Source: Tanypteryx hageni
Lineage: Eukaryota > Arthropoda > Insecta > Odonata > Petaluridae
Length of the DNA stretch: 64,000 nt
Reading direction: 5' to 3'
Assembly: GCA_028673005.1 (NCBI GenBank)
Contig: CM054115.1
Span: 107,813,172 to 107,877,171, forward strand
The translations under genes and the position numbers were made by a program. How positions within the stretch are numbered: the first letter of the stretch is position 1; the number at the start of each line of letters is the position of its first letter. Below are positions 35,531 to 46,485 of the stretch, piece by piece. The notes under the pieces are model-generated. The model did not search any database, was not told where the DNA came from, and worked only from the letters and a program-made list of their open reading frames with translations.

Positions 35531-36930
35531 CCCAATCTCAATAAAAATTTTCTCAGAGCATTTTTAGAAGGCGTTTCGCGAGAAAAAAGTTAAGCAAGTT
35601 TCACGGCGTGAAAAAGTGTGTGAACCATTGTTTTGGAACAATGATGGAACGGCCGAAGTATGTCAGGGGGAATCTCTTGGCGCTCGTGTGACCGCCCAAT
35701 GTGTTTTTTCCGCGGTAAACGTTAAAAGTTCATAACATCCGGGGGCGTTAAGCGGGTTAATAAGTTTTAACGGAGCCCCAAATGGTTCATTTTTTCATCT
35801 TTTATAAAACTTTCATCTGGAAAGTTTTTTCATCCGTCTCGTAAATAGTGACACTGTAGAGCTCGTGTAAAGAAGTTGGAGATATTTCGTTTCCCTTTGA
35901 AATTTACGTCTTACGAGGGAACAGATGCATATTGTTTACCAAGTCATAGATTAGACTATACTTTTAAAAACACGGAAAGAAACTTTTATGAGGAAAACTA
36001 CATTATTTATTGTTCAATTTAGTTTTAAACTTTTAGTGCATAACAAACGTACCTATAATACATTTTTCTGTTATTTTTTACTTTTAGTGGTCATTATACT
36101 TAATAATTTTAATTTAATAAATTTTTGTCGATCGAATGAGTTGGTACTTATCGTTTATTATTTATTTTGAAAGAAAACTTTGTTCACTATCCAAATATAT
36201 GATTCTAGTTGCATATATATCGTTCGAAACGTCTGTTGTCAACGCTTTTGTATATCACACTAACTGAAAATCGAATAATTAATTTATTTCTATAAGTAAG
36301 GTTTGTTTATTCTACAGAATATATGACGAAAGAACATACTTCGACAGATGATCATCCTTAAATTTCAATAAGCTATTCTTAGCAACAGTATCGTCAGCTA
36401 TAGCTGAGTCTCACCAATTTTATGAAAATCGGCGTATTTCGTAATATATATCAAACGAGATCTCGCTAGCTTGGAAAATGGGATAGTTGCAAGAGGACTT
36501 GTGGAACTTTACCCCCTCAGGATGGAGATGAAGTTGCTTGGCCTTGTCCCCTTCCACGTAGAGGCACTTTTCTCTGACTATGATCCTCAATTGTCCTCTC
36601 AGTGGCATTCCAAGTGAGTACGCATGCAGGCAATATGGGAACGCGATAGATGTATGAGCTAGGAAAATATAACATGTTCCATGCTGATGCACAGCCATTG
36701 AAAGATAAAAATCTGTGATATATTCATGTAAAATTACTAAAAAACTAGGATAGACGCCCAATTTTTGCGCGGAGTTTTTTAGATTAATTGATGAACAAGT
36801 GTCTACATGAAAATGAATTTTTATAACCACTCGTATATAGTTAATATCTTTATTTTAACGGACAATGTAACGGCACGTTTTCTTTGCAATAAGTATTTGT
36901 AAAGACAAATTAAGGCGATGGTCAATGATG
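35531..36930. other. No gene recognised
   Basis: A - strand open frame of 136 codons at 36420-36830 was examined. It shows no recognisable domain and is not flanked by convincing splice sites. Confidence 0.4.
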
Positions 36931-36931
36931 T

Positions 36932-36980
36932 ACAGTCAAACCTCGATTTAGCGCCCCTTTATATAGTGCCACCCAGAGAT
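36932..36980. mobile_element. One end of a pogo-like MITE
   Basis: TA then CAGTCAAACCTCGATTTAGC and 'TATAGTGCCACCC' match the ends of the 7503-7689 / 61610-61787 family. The other end is not seen, so this is a truncated or diverged relative. Confidence 0.5.
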
Positions 36981-37269
36981 GTAGTCCTATCTAAAGAATT
37001 TGGCATAAGCTTGAAGAAACCTTTTTTTAACGTATATCCTAATCTTATGGATCAAGAGTTGTTGGTATTGCCCGGATTTAAAATTTTTAAATTTATAAGA
37101 ACTCGCTGAAAACATTCAGAAGAGGGGAATAGAATAGAAAACAGTACAAGTTACTCCAGTTGGCATTGCAAATACAATCTTTACAATAAGAACATTTTTA
37201 TTCTATGAAAATTACAAATTTATTTACCTATACAACTTTCCACTATTCCTGAAAAGAATTCAACTTCTC

Positions 37270-37547
37270 TTCACTTTTAACGCCTTTTTTCTTGTTTGGT
37301 TGTTTTTAGCTAATCTGTGTAAATTAATCCACGTTTAAACATGCCTGGCCGGAATAAATTCATCCAAAGTTGGCCCATTAATTTTAATCGTTAGGTTACT
37401 GCTGATGTTTTCGACCATTAATTTCGAGCGTAAATCCTTTGCAATCAGATTCATTGCAGAAAAAAACCCCTCCTACATTCAGTTGTGCTGCAAGGAAATA
37501 TTTTGGCCAATTTAAATAATAACTCTAAATCATCGGAAGCACTGTTT
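37270..37547 (-). pseudogene. C-terminal part of KIAA1586-like hAT transposase
   Basis: The - strand reads SASDDLELLFKLAKIFPCST, TECRRGFFSAMNLIAKDLRS and NLTIKINGPTLDEFIPARYV. This is the hAT dimerisation region as found in KIAA1586-like proteins ('STAECERGFS.MN.I...LRS.L....I...L.IKINGP'). It continues in frame across the insertion point into 42198 onward (STECENVIINSASDD), so a 4.6-kb hAT insertion (37556-42189) split this gene. The key Glu of the family's 'ECERGF' is Arg here. Confidence 0.8.
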
Positions 37548-37826
37548 ATGATAACTAGGCATTGCAATACCGGTAAACCGGTTTACCGGTAAATGTCTCG
37601 AAATTCTTTACTAAATTTATTCGGTTTTTCCACCGGTAATTCGGGTTTTTTCACCGGTAATTCGGTAAAAGAAGAACGTATTTAATGTACATTTTAATAA
37701 TTTTACTTGCTTTATCTTTGTAAAATATATTTTTAAATAGATCTAAATATATGAGTAATAATTCATTATGTTCAATAAAGAGATAGAATAGATATTATGG
37801 TCTTGATGCTTTAGAGGTACTGTATG

Positions 37827-40800
37827 CAGAGTTGCCAAAATTATTTTGAACATGTCGCTAAATTTACCCTGAAAAGTAGCTAAAAAGTCGCTAAACTAAA
37901 AAAATATCGCTAAAAAAGTAGTTAAAAATTAAAAGTCCTTAAATATTTCACAATAATGATTATTTTATCTATATAATACACTTACCTTCGTTTTTATGAA
38001 TATAATATTAATAAAGATAATATTTTACAAATAAAATAAATAATGTAGGTTTTTTGAAGTCTTTTATTAATAAAATTTTCATTTATATATAGGTTAAATA
38101 TGTAAAGTTAGTTGGAAGCCACTCTACAGTAATTCTTCGAAAAAAGACAAGCCTGTTTCAAGTACGTCTTCCTCAATTGTCTGTTCACTTTTATCTTTGT
38201 CTTTGACTGTATCAACATATGTTTCAGTGGATCCAAATTTGTTTATAACACTTTCAGGCAGTTCGTAATTGTAACAACATTTCTCATGCCTTCTCAAACT
38301 GTACCTAATGCACAAAATAGCTTTTAATGTTTTAATACTCATTCTATTTCGTAGTTTTGATTTTACAATATTCATGACACTAAATAGACGTTCCACATCA
38401 GCATTTGAGTGGGGTAGGGTCAGTACAGTTAAAGCTACATTTGAAATATCCTCAAAAGAATTTTCACCGGTTGTGTCTCGATAGCTAGCTATTTCTGGCC
38501 AAAGTTTACACGTATCTGAAATTTCTGTCCACATGATCGTATGTAGTTTTTTCCACTGAAAATCAATACGAGTCAGAATCGATGCATCTTTTACAAACAT
38601 TTTTGCTAGATTAAGTATTTCTGGTTTCATAGGTTGAAGACATTTACTCGCACTCAAATAAGACATTAACTGCAAAGTACGAACATTTTCTGGTAATCTT
38701 TTTTTAATTTCTTTTTGAAGTAAAACTAGGAAATTATTACACCTTTCACGAATCTGACGGTTTATCTCATCAGAAAATTTGCATTCGGATATTTCCTTTT
38801 CAAATTCATATCCTAAATATTTATGTGAATTTAGTCGATTTAGGGTATCAGTACTTTCTGAATTGTCGATCTTCGAGCAAAGGGAATCATTTAAATGTAC
38901 CAGATCATTTACTAACTTGGTGGGATCATTCAAAGCGGCTTCAAATTTCTTATTGACTGCTTGAACCTCTCCTAAAATTGGCTTCAAAAAAAACAAAAAA
39001 AAACAAAATTTATCTCATCGCAATACATTGAATACAACAATTCGGCTGTATGACAGCGCTCGTTTTTTCTCGAAATTTCAAAATGTTCCTTTAATTCATT
39101 CCATTGCTCTAAAATTTTTACTATAGCCCCTTCAGCGGACAACCCACTCGTTTGACACACTTGTACTAATTTTAGGGGAGATAGACCATTATTTAACGAG
39201 GAATAAAGTTCTTTATAACTAGCTTGTCTTACAGCAGAATAAGAAAACCAATTATACATTTCTTTAACGAGAAAATCAAGGTTCCTTGGCATATGATCAC
39301 GGGTCGCATGGGAAGCAGCAAGTTGCAGGGAATGGCACACACATCTTAATAGAATCAAAATAGGAACATCAGACTTCAGTCTGCTATAAACTCCATTATT
39401 AACGCCAGTCATAATGGACGCATTATCAGTTCCAAGCGCGATTAGCTTCTGTAAATCTAACCCATTGTTTTTAAGGGAAGCTTTTATAGATACACATATT
39501 GTATCTGCATTGCAGTTACGTAGTTCTATAATATCCAAGAATGTCACTGTAAATTTCTTTCTTGATTGGGAATAATATCTAATTATTATACCTAACAGTT
39601 TAGTTACGGAAATGTCATTAGTCTCGTCTATAATTAAGCTGAAGTTACTTTCTCCTATGTCATATTTTAAATCCTCAATGAAATTCGGGGCAAGCACGTT
39701 GCAAATCAAAGCACTACATTTTGTTCGATGAAGTTTAATGTCACTACAACCTTTACTATCATTAAAACAGGCTTTGCACAAATCATTCAGATGTTCCACA
39801 GTTTTTATTGCACAATGCTCTGCTATGAAGAGTGCAACACATCCTTCTTTCTTCTGAAAATCATTACTCTTCTTCTTGAACTGAAGAGTAGTTTGCCTTT
39901 GAGAGCTAAACGGAGCTTCTGCTTTTTTGTGTTTAACTGTATTACGATGTTTTTCGATGTCACTAACTTTTGCCGATAATGAACACTTGCAAAACTTACA
40001 AAAGCACTTTGTATCGTCTCCATCCACCTTGATGAGCCAGTTTTTATAACTCGAATCTTTCAGCCATTCCAGACGAAAACGTTGAGTGTATTTCTTGTTA
40101 TCCATGTTAGTAAGGGTAAAAAACTTAAAATATTTTATAAACAAACTTAAAAACTGAAGAGACCAGGATATCTAATTTCAAAATGTTCAGCAACCAATTG
40201 CTCAGATATACACATACAAAAGGTGCTTTTTCACTCACGACAACACTCGTGGCTAGCACTCGGAGTAAAATACTATGACGGACTGAACGCAGAATTTTCA
40301 CAAAGTTTCAACTATAAATGTATAAGAGTTCAAATGTGCTTGGATCGATGATCGATGTTCCGAGATAAGTACATACAAGGTTGCGAAGGGGTGTCCCTAC
40401 GCCTGCCTACCGAGAGTACATAAATATGGACATTTTATTTTGTTGGAAATGTTTGTAAATAAATTGTATGTTAATTATCATGATGATTCAACATTCAAAC
40501 CACAAAATGTAAATATGTAGTTTGAATAAAGATTTGCAGAACAAACACTACAGATCAAGATATAATATACTTTAAATATAAATGTCATAGTTTTCAAGAT
40601 TATGCCTGATTCGTTGATAATATATAATAACAAACAACTGCAATTTATTCTACATTTGGTATGTGTTAAGTTTCATAAGAGTAATTCATTTTTCTGGATA
40701 ATATCGCATGTATTTGCACTAATATAAGGAATAGCTAAATTTTTCGCTAGATTCAGTGGAAATCGCTTAGTTAGCGAGATGTCGCTAAAACAAAAATAAA

Positions 40801-40862
40801 GTCGCCAAACGAAGTAAAAAGTCGCTGAATCTAGCGACAAAATCGCTAAATTGGCAACTATG
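37827..40862 (-). mobile_element. hAT element 3, nearly intact, nested in hAT element 2
   Basis: Terminal repeats CAGAGTTGCCAA and (inverted) CATAGTTGCCAA differ at one base. Both subterminal regions carry several copies of a GTCGCTAAA-like motif in the same relation to the end, the usual layout of hAT transposase-binding repeats. The flanks share CTGTATG (7 of the expected 8 bp). Removing it restores the + strand reading frame of element 2 (...DALEVL-YDESIG...). It is 3.0 kb long, a normal size for an autonomous hAT. Confidence 0.85.
38124..40144 (-). pseudogene. hAT transposase (BED-like finger, DDE, hATC), one frameshift
   Basis: The gene catalyses cut-and-paste movement of element 3. The N-terminal open part (40144-38984, 386 codons; the Met at residue 14 is an alternative start) has a C2H2-type BED-like finger, C49-x2-C52 and H66-x5-H72. 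It also has LIIDETNDIS with the likely first catalytic Asp173, and ALGTDNASIM with likely second Asp240. A C/H motif CVCHSLQLAASH follows. The second open part (38996-38124, 290 codons) has the hAT dimerisation domain at ~165-240: PHSNADVERLFSVMNIVKSK. The two frames overlap in a homopolymer T tract (coding sense) near 38985-39008, so the only visible lesion is a one-step frameshift, possibly a sequencing error. Confidence 0.85.
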
Positions 40863-41915
40863 CTGTATGACGAATCCATTGGTTCTCACTTAAATACTAT
40901 ACAAAACGTGCAGCTGAGGTCTGCGATAGTAAAGATACGAAAAGTGGTTAAAATGTTCCGCAGGTCACCAACAAAAAACGATGATATACTCCAAAAACAT
41001 GTAAAGGAGGAATTTGGCAAGGAACTTTCATTGATATTGGACTCTAAAACTAGATGGAATAGTTGGCTGGTCATGTTGGAGCACTTCACAATGGTCAAAA
41101 ATTGTATTAGAAAGTCTCATAGATGCAAAATCAGAAATCAGTTTTACAGAAAATGAACTTGAATTGGTCTCTAATACAATATTAGCATTACAACCGATAA
41201 AAGTTGCAGTAGAGGCACTATGTAACAAAAATGTAAATCTGTATATCGCTGATGTTACGTTAAAATTTATGCTCGATGAACTGACAAACCAAAACACACT
41301 TTTAAGCAATGAACTTAAAAAAGCATTGATTGCCCGTATAAAGGAAAGACGTACAATTTATTCTGATGTTCTACAGTACCTTTATGATCCCACGAAATCG
41401 AATGATGAAGATTACGGATTTTTTTTTATAAAACCAGCACATCCACAATAATGAAGATAATCGGGGAGCTACTTGAACGCGTTTCTAATAAAAAGGAAAC
41501 AGATAATACAAATGAGTCGACTGAAGTCATTGATTCCGATTCCGTGAATGTTGCAACTTCTGTTCCGTCGACATCGGCTGCTCTGTCGATGAAGGAAAAA
41601 CTTCAATTGGCGATAAAGAAAAAAACTGATGTAGCCTATGAAGATCTAACTCAAAAACAAAAAAAACACGAAAGACCTAAAACATGTCGTGAGAAAGGAA
41701 ATGATGTATTTTCAAGAAGAAAAAATACGTGGAAAATATTTTTAAATGGCTTTCAATTTCCTAATGACCGTTCCACCAATGAGTGCCGAACCAGAAAGAG
41801 CGTTTTCTACGGCAGAGTTGATATGCACAAAATCAGGTCGCGGTTAGGAGACCAAAGTCTGGATAAATTATATTTTCTGCGAGCCTATTTTAACAACCAA
41901 AGAGACAATAAATAA
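40863..41915 (+). pseudogene. C-terminal half of hAT element 2 transposase
   Basis: Reads YDESIGSHLNTIQNVQLRSA, IRKVVKMFRRSPTKNDDILQ, EEFGKELSLILDSKTRWNSW, then after a frameshift NTILALQPIKVAVEALC and DVTLKFMLDEL. After stops near 41450 it reads MKEKLQLAIKKKTD. The hAT dimerisation motif is present as LMTVPPMSAEPERAFSTAEL, followed by another frameshift to KIRSRLGDQSLDKLYFLRAY. The 'KTRWNS' and 'SAEPERAFS' blocks are standard hAT landmarks. At least three lesions plus the missing N-terminal half make it inactive. Confidence 0.8.
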
Positions 41916-42197
41916 AAGAGAATCAGAGGCAATAACTTTTGTTTTAATTATTATCTTTAATTTAATTTTTAATATATGTATATGTTACGGTAAAAGTTGA
42001 AATCGGTAAATGTGTACATTTCCCGGACTACGCACATTGCTCATAACATATATTTATCGTTTTATAATAAAAATTAGCATTGTTCTGAAAATGTCAAAAA
42101 TCATCGATAAATTACCGGTTTACCGATAATTAGGAAAACATTTACCGAATTATCGGTAAATGAATGAGTCGCTAAATTTGCAATCTCTAATGATAAC

Positions 42198-43900
42198 ATT
42201 CTCGCATTCCGTTGATTGCTTGTTTAGTATCTAAATGAAATCTTGCACATATTTTATTGATCTCTCTCTATCCTCCTATGTAAAAGATGGATTCTCTGGA
42301 ATTTCTCCTTTCAGTACTTCCATAAAGGTTGGTGGCTTGATTAACTTATGGCTCGATTTACATAGGTGGGAAAACTCTTTAAGCCATAAAAGTTTTCCCA
42401 CCTATGCAGTACTTCCATGTCGGACAAAAAAGAACTCTGGTTATCAGTAGGTCTTGATGCCATGTTATTGACCAAGCTTTGTGAAAATTGGTTTGCGTTA
42501 ATTTCTTCCACTTGGCTCTTCTTCAGCTTCACGTTTTTGAACTCACCAACTACAACTGCTTCTAGGGCTTCGACCAGTTTTTCTCCAGGGCTGTTCTTAA
42601 AGGATTGTAATACTCTGACGGTTTGCTTTACACACTCGTTTTCTTTCTTAAGGGTGACAGATTTTCTCTGCAGCTCAAGGATAAATAAGGACTTGCTAAC
42701 TTTTTAGCAAGACTGTCAAACTTTCATCTTGTCTGGCCATCATGGGATTCATCGTGTGCAGCATTGCAGAAATGAAAACGAAGTATACCAAAATTTTTCC
42801 ACGCTGCTTCAATAGTTTTGCAATTACTGGCCACTCAACCCATCTTGAGAATTTTCACTTCAAGTTGTGCTGCAGTTTCTCTTAGTTTATGTTGATTTTT
42901 AGCCGATTGCCAGTATAGCGAGTAGATACAGTCCAAATACGATTGGAAATGATTTGTAGCAGTTACGTCCTTTAAAGCGTCTGCTATAGCCAACACAAGT
43001 GATCAGGATATAATTTGGCAATACGTGGGAAACACCAGATTTTTTCCAATCATTACACTGATTTCATCAGAAACAAACGATAGCCAGTTTTGTTATAAAT
43101 AGTCATCAGTGAATCCTTGTATTTTTAGTGTGTCAATTAAAGATTCAATAATATTTTCGGCTCCTTTGTGATTACATTTAACAAGATCTAAAAACTTGAG
43201 AATTTGGTCAGTATATTAAAAAATCTCACATAAACATGAGAACACATTTTTTCCCAACAGATGTGGATTCATCAACAAGTGCGGGCAGTTTAACTTGATT
43301 TTCAACAATATGTGAAATCATTTTTTTTTTCATTTCCTTCGGAATGTGATTTACAATTTGCTGTATCTCGAATGTAAAATTATACCTAAATCAATGCCAT
43401 TGAACTCCTGTAGGTCTATCAAACTCTCATAGTTAATAAAAGGTCTATCGGACTGCTAAATAATAAACTGCACGGAAAAATTTAGCAGTATATTCATCTG
43501 ATTCTCTGCATTGTTTTTCACCAGATCAGCCAAAAACTTTTGTTCAAATTTCTTTTTAATCGATTCGACTGTTAGATGAGACTTTGAATCTGCATATTTC
43601 TTATTTTTACTCGTATATTACTAAGTTGAGTAGAACGTTTTTCATTTACGGTCGGTTTCTCTTTTAATTCACGCCATTCCAAGTACAGTCCTACATCTTG
43701 TTGTTTAAGTACACCAAGTCCCTGCAAATTTATTTCATGACAAATACTGCAACGAAGTATACCATCTGCACCTTTAAGCCACGTATTCTTTGAACTAAAA
43801 CTTGACCACTGTTCGCCTGTCCACATAGATGAATAATGCGATTTTTTTAGTCTAATTATGAATTTCCTATACTTCACACCCTTCTTCTTGAGGCTTTTAA
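42198..43900 (-). pseudogene. N-terminal and middle part of KIAA1586-like hAT transposase
   Basis: From 43877 leftward the - strand reads MWTGEQWSSFSSKNTWLKGA, then DGILRCSICHEINLQGLGVL (a degenerate Cys finger) and QLSNIRVKI, the N-terminal block of KIAA1586-like proteins. The middle, near 42960-42730, reads CIYSLYWQSAKNQHKLRETA and AASNCKTIEAAWKNF-like text in broken frames, matching the family's 'LY.QSPKN..EL..' and 'TRWVASS.RTV.AVW' region. The gene continues across the 37556-42189 insertion to the C-terminal part at 37270-37547. Human KIAA1586 is itself a domesticated relative. Here multiple stops and frameshifts indicate a dead transposon. Confidence 0.75.
42361..42406. repeat. Perfect 16-bp inverted repeat (hairpin)
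   Basis: CATAGGTGGGAAAACT (42361-42376) and AGTTTTCCCACCTATG (42391-42406) are exact reverse complements around a 14-nt loop. It lies inside the KIAA1586-like relic. Confidence 0.9.
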
Positions 43901-43911
43901 AAAGATATTAG

Positions 43912-43965
43912 CGTAATTACCCGTCAAATATGACGGGTATGTGCAGATTAAGTATTAAAATTGTG
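43912..43965. mobile_element. Isolated end of the TAGCGTAATT foldback family
   Basis: TAGCGTAATTACCCGTCAAA and the following TATGACGGGTATG match the left end of 13442-14090. The same end recurs at 50897-50945. No matching partner end in inverted orientation was found nearby. Confidence 0.65.
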
Positions 43966-44214
43966 GTACCCTAATCTCGTGTATAACGTGCGCGTTATAC
44001 AAGGTATTTTTTTTAGGAACTTTGATGTAATTTGTTAGTGCGCGTTATCTATAAGTTACGCATTTTTAAGAGAGAAATTTTTCACTCAAAACGTATTTTT
44101 TAATGGCGTCTTAGATGAAATGAATTTAATGCACTACCACAACTTAAATTACTTTAAAGCAATTCCGCGAAACCTGAAACATAAGATTATCCGAAAGTCC
44201 CTTTTTGCCGGTTC

Positions 44215-44345
44215 TAGGTAATTTGTTCGCCAAAATTGTTTGACGGAAATTTGTTCGACAGCATAAGTTCGAATAGAAATTTGACCGCGTGGTAATTTGA
44301 TCGTGAGGAACTTTAATCGACCCGCATTAGTTCGAACATAAATTT
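44215..44345. repeat. Degenerate TTCG.ACAAATT repeats
   Basis: Several variants of AATTTGTTCGACA occur in a row. An inverted counterpart (TTCGAACAAATTTC) lies at 46440-46485, so this may be one side of a larger composite element. Confidence 0.5.
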
Positions 44346-44900
44346 GTTCGACAAATTATATTTTAAAAATCTGATGTGGCCACCACATGACTTGCTCCAT
44401 ATCAGTAGTATTTATAAAAATTCCAAATAGGTTACATAATAATAAATATTTAAAGAAACCGAGAAAATTTTAGACTTTACAAAGAACAGAAATAAACTCA
44501 AACCATAGCCTTCTGATACTGGATATAGCCACAACAATTTAGAAAAGAAAAAGGAGCGATACTAACAATAAGACGTAATTAAGCGTAATTAGTCGTCGGT
44601 AGGTGGCAGCTAAAAATATAAGATACCTCTTAAACAATGCATAATATGGAAAAATGTGTCAAACCAAGGTTGTAGAAAATTAAATTTCCTACAACTTTTA
44701 TTCCAATATATATTTACGTTTATCAAATATTAAAGTAAATATTTTAAAATAACGGATAAGTGAAGAGTAAACACCCACTTCCGGTTGACCGATTTTTACC
44801 AAAAACTATTTTATAAAAATGTTAAATATAAAATTTCTCGTTGACATGATTAATAGTTTTTGAGTTAGAGCACCCACAAAAAGCTATCACGTCTTCTTCA
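44345..44900 (-). repeat. Dispersed repeat family X, copy A
   Basis: Matches 48925-49360 in the same orientation and 53314-54330 in reverse. Shared blocks include GTGGCCACCACATGACTT, ATAGCCTTCTGATA, GGATATAGCCAC, AATAAGACGTAA, TAGGTGGCAG and GAGTAAACACCCA. It encodes nothing. Confidence 0.8.
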
Positions 44901-45104
44901 AATTTTCACACTTCCAGTAAATTTTATTTTCGTGCTGTTTATCTTTTACATACAAGTAACCGTCTTAACCAAGTTTTGGTTTGCCTTTAGAATTATTCAC
45001 AAATTTTAACGTCATCCAATATAAACTTAGGGGTTGTTAGTTACACTGCAAAGGTACACGCACAACTGATGACTGACTACTTAATCTTTCGAAGGAATGT
45101 TGGT

Positions 45105-45690
45105 CGAGCAAGTGTTCGTCGAACAAGGGTACACGGACGTTTGGCCGACAGACGATTCGCCGACGGACGATTCACCGAGAGGACGATTCACCGACATGAC
45201 GGTTCGCCGACAGACGTTTCGCCGACAGACGTTTCGCCGACGGACGATTCACTGAGAGGGCGATTCACCGACATGACGATTCGCCGACAGACGTTTCGCC
45301 GACAGGACATTTCGCCGACAGGGCGTTTCGCCGACAGGACGTTTCGCCGACAGTACGTTTCACCGATAGACGTTTAGCCGACAGACGTTTTGCCGAGAGA
45401 CGTTTCGCCGACAGGACAATTCGCCGACAGGACGATTCGCCGACAGAACGTTTCACCGATAGACGTTTTGCTGACACGTTTCGCCGACAGAACGTTTTGC
45501 CGACAGACGTTTCGCCGACAGAACGATTCGCCGATAGACGTTTCGCCGACGAACGTTTCGCTGACAGGACGATTCGCTGACAAGTTTTGCTGACAGGACG
45601 ATTCGCTGACAGGACTTTTCGCCTACAGGATGTTTCGCCGACAGGACTTTTCGCCGACGGATATTTCGCCGACAGGACGATAATATTATT
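45105..45690 (+). repeat. 15/16-bp CGCCGACAG minisatellite
   Basis: About 35 tandem units of the type GACAGGACGTTTCGCC (16 bp) or GACAGACGTTTCGCC (15 bp), with ATTC/TTTC and GG/G variants. Very CpG-rich. The length is not a multiple of three, so open frames (RRQTFRRQDVS...) arise by chance composition and shift repeatedly. An inverted shorter array is at 46320-46420. Confidence 0.9.
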
Positions 45691-46024
45691 TGTTTACCAT
45701 CCAGTTTTCTTAATTGAATCTTTGGAAGTAATCTAATTAACCGTTCTCGGGAGCAGCTATACTCAAATTACATTGTTTCTTACGTAATTTAGGAGTTTAG
45801 TAGATAATTTCCATTCGCAACTCAATAAATAATCTAATTAATTCGATTCAAAAGTTTTACATAAAATGTTTCATACTTAATGTAAAGTTTATCAGGTTTA
45901 AAATATCGTAAACAAATACAATAAATTTGGCTAAAACGTATCATAGTTTTTAAAAACTCTGAAATGCCATATGTTGATATCGAAGTCATGATTACTCAAA
46001 TTATATCAATTCCATTCTTAAGCT

Positions 46025-46250
46025 CTCGTTTTTATGTGTCCTTTGCACAAAGTGCACGGAGTGAACGCATATAGAGGAAGTCGTATCCGTCCGCCCGCGT
46101 GTTTCAATTAGGGAACCGCAGGACAGATTTAGTGTAAATTTGGTATTGGGGAGTTTTACTAAAATCTATTTACCGATTTTAAATTTGGTTTAAATCGGGA
46201 ATTAATATCGACCACTTTACATGGAGACCTGCATGCATTTTATAGCACCT
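46025..46250. repeat. Single copy of the 14091-14640 repeat
   Basis: Shares the leader (TTTGCACAAAGTG..., ACGCATATAGAGGAAGTCGT), GGGAACCGCAGGAC, AAATTTGGTATTGGGGAGTT and ATCGGG..., but with only one core unit where the other locus has three. Confidence 0.75.
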
Positions 46251-46252
46251 CG

Positions 46253-46485
46253 CAATCATGCAAGTAGATTACTTGCAAAGCTTCAATTAATAAAACAGGA
46301 TGGTGTACAAATAATATTATCTTCCTGTCAGCGAAACTCCCTGTTGACGAAACGTCCGTCGGCGAAACGCTCTATGGCGAATCGTCCTGTCTGCGAAACG
46401 TCTGTCGGCCACGCGAACAAGAGATGGTCGAACGAGAGATGGCCGAACAAATTTCTGTTCGAACAAATTTCCCTCGAACAAATGT
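46253..46485 (-). repeat. Inverted copy of the minisatellite and its flank
   Basis: Reverse-complemented, 46253-46340 gives GACAGGAAGATAATATTATT then TGTACACCATCCTGTTTT and AATTGAAGCTTTGCAAGTAA. This matches 45670-45735 (GACAGGACGATAATATTATT...). The flank of the large array and ~6 units of CGTTTCGCCGACGG-type text are therefore repeated in inverted orientation ~0.6 kb away. Confidence 0.85.

Larger units (their letters stand above)
37556..42189 (+). mobile_element. hAT element 2, inserted in the KIAA1586-like relic
   Basis: Ends TAGGCATTGCAATACC and, inverted, TAGAGATTGCAAATTT (10 of the first 12 match). Perfect 8-bp target duplication ATGATAAC (37548-37555 and 42190-42197). Subterminal ACCGGTAAACCGGTTTACCG (left) and ATTACCGGTTTACCGAT (right) repeats are shared by both ends. 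It carries the C-terminal half of a + strand hAT transposase. The N-terminal zinc finger and the first catalytic region are deleted. It is itself interrupted by hAT element 3 at 37827-40862. Confidence 0.85.

Noticed and set aside
36420..36830. 136-codon open frame on the - strand
   Set aside because: No domain, no splice context, and typical chance length for this region.
45069..45593. RRQTFRRQDVSPT-type repetitive peptides on both strands
   Set aside because: Unit length of 15/16 bp shifts frame repeatedly, so no stable repeat protein is encoded.
45105..45690. CRISPR array
   Set aside because: Units are directly contiguous with no unique spacers, and the DNA is eukaryotic.
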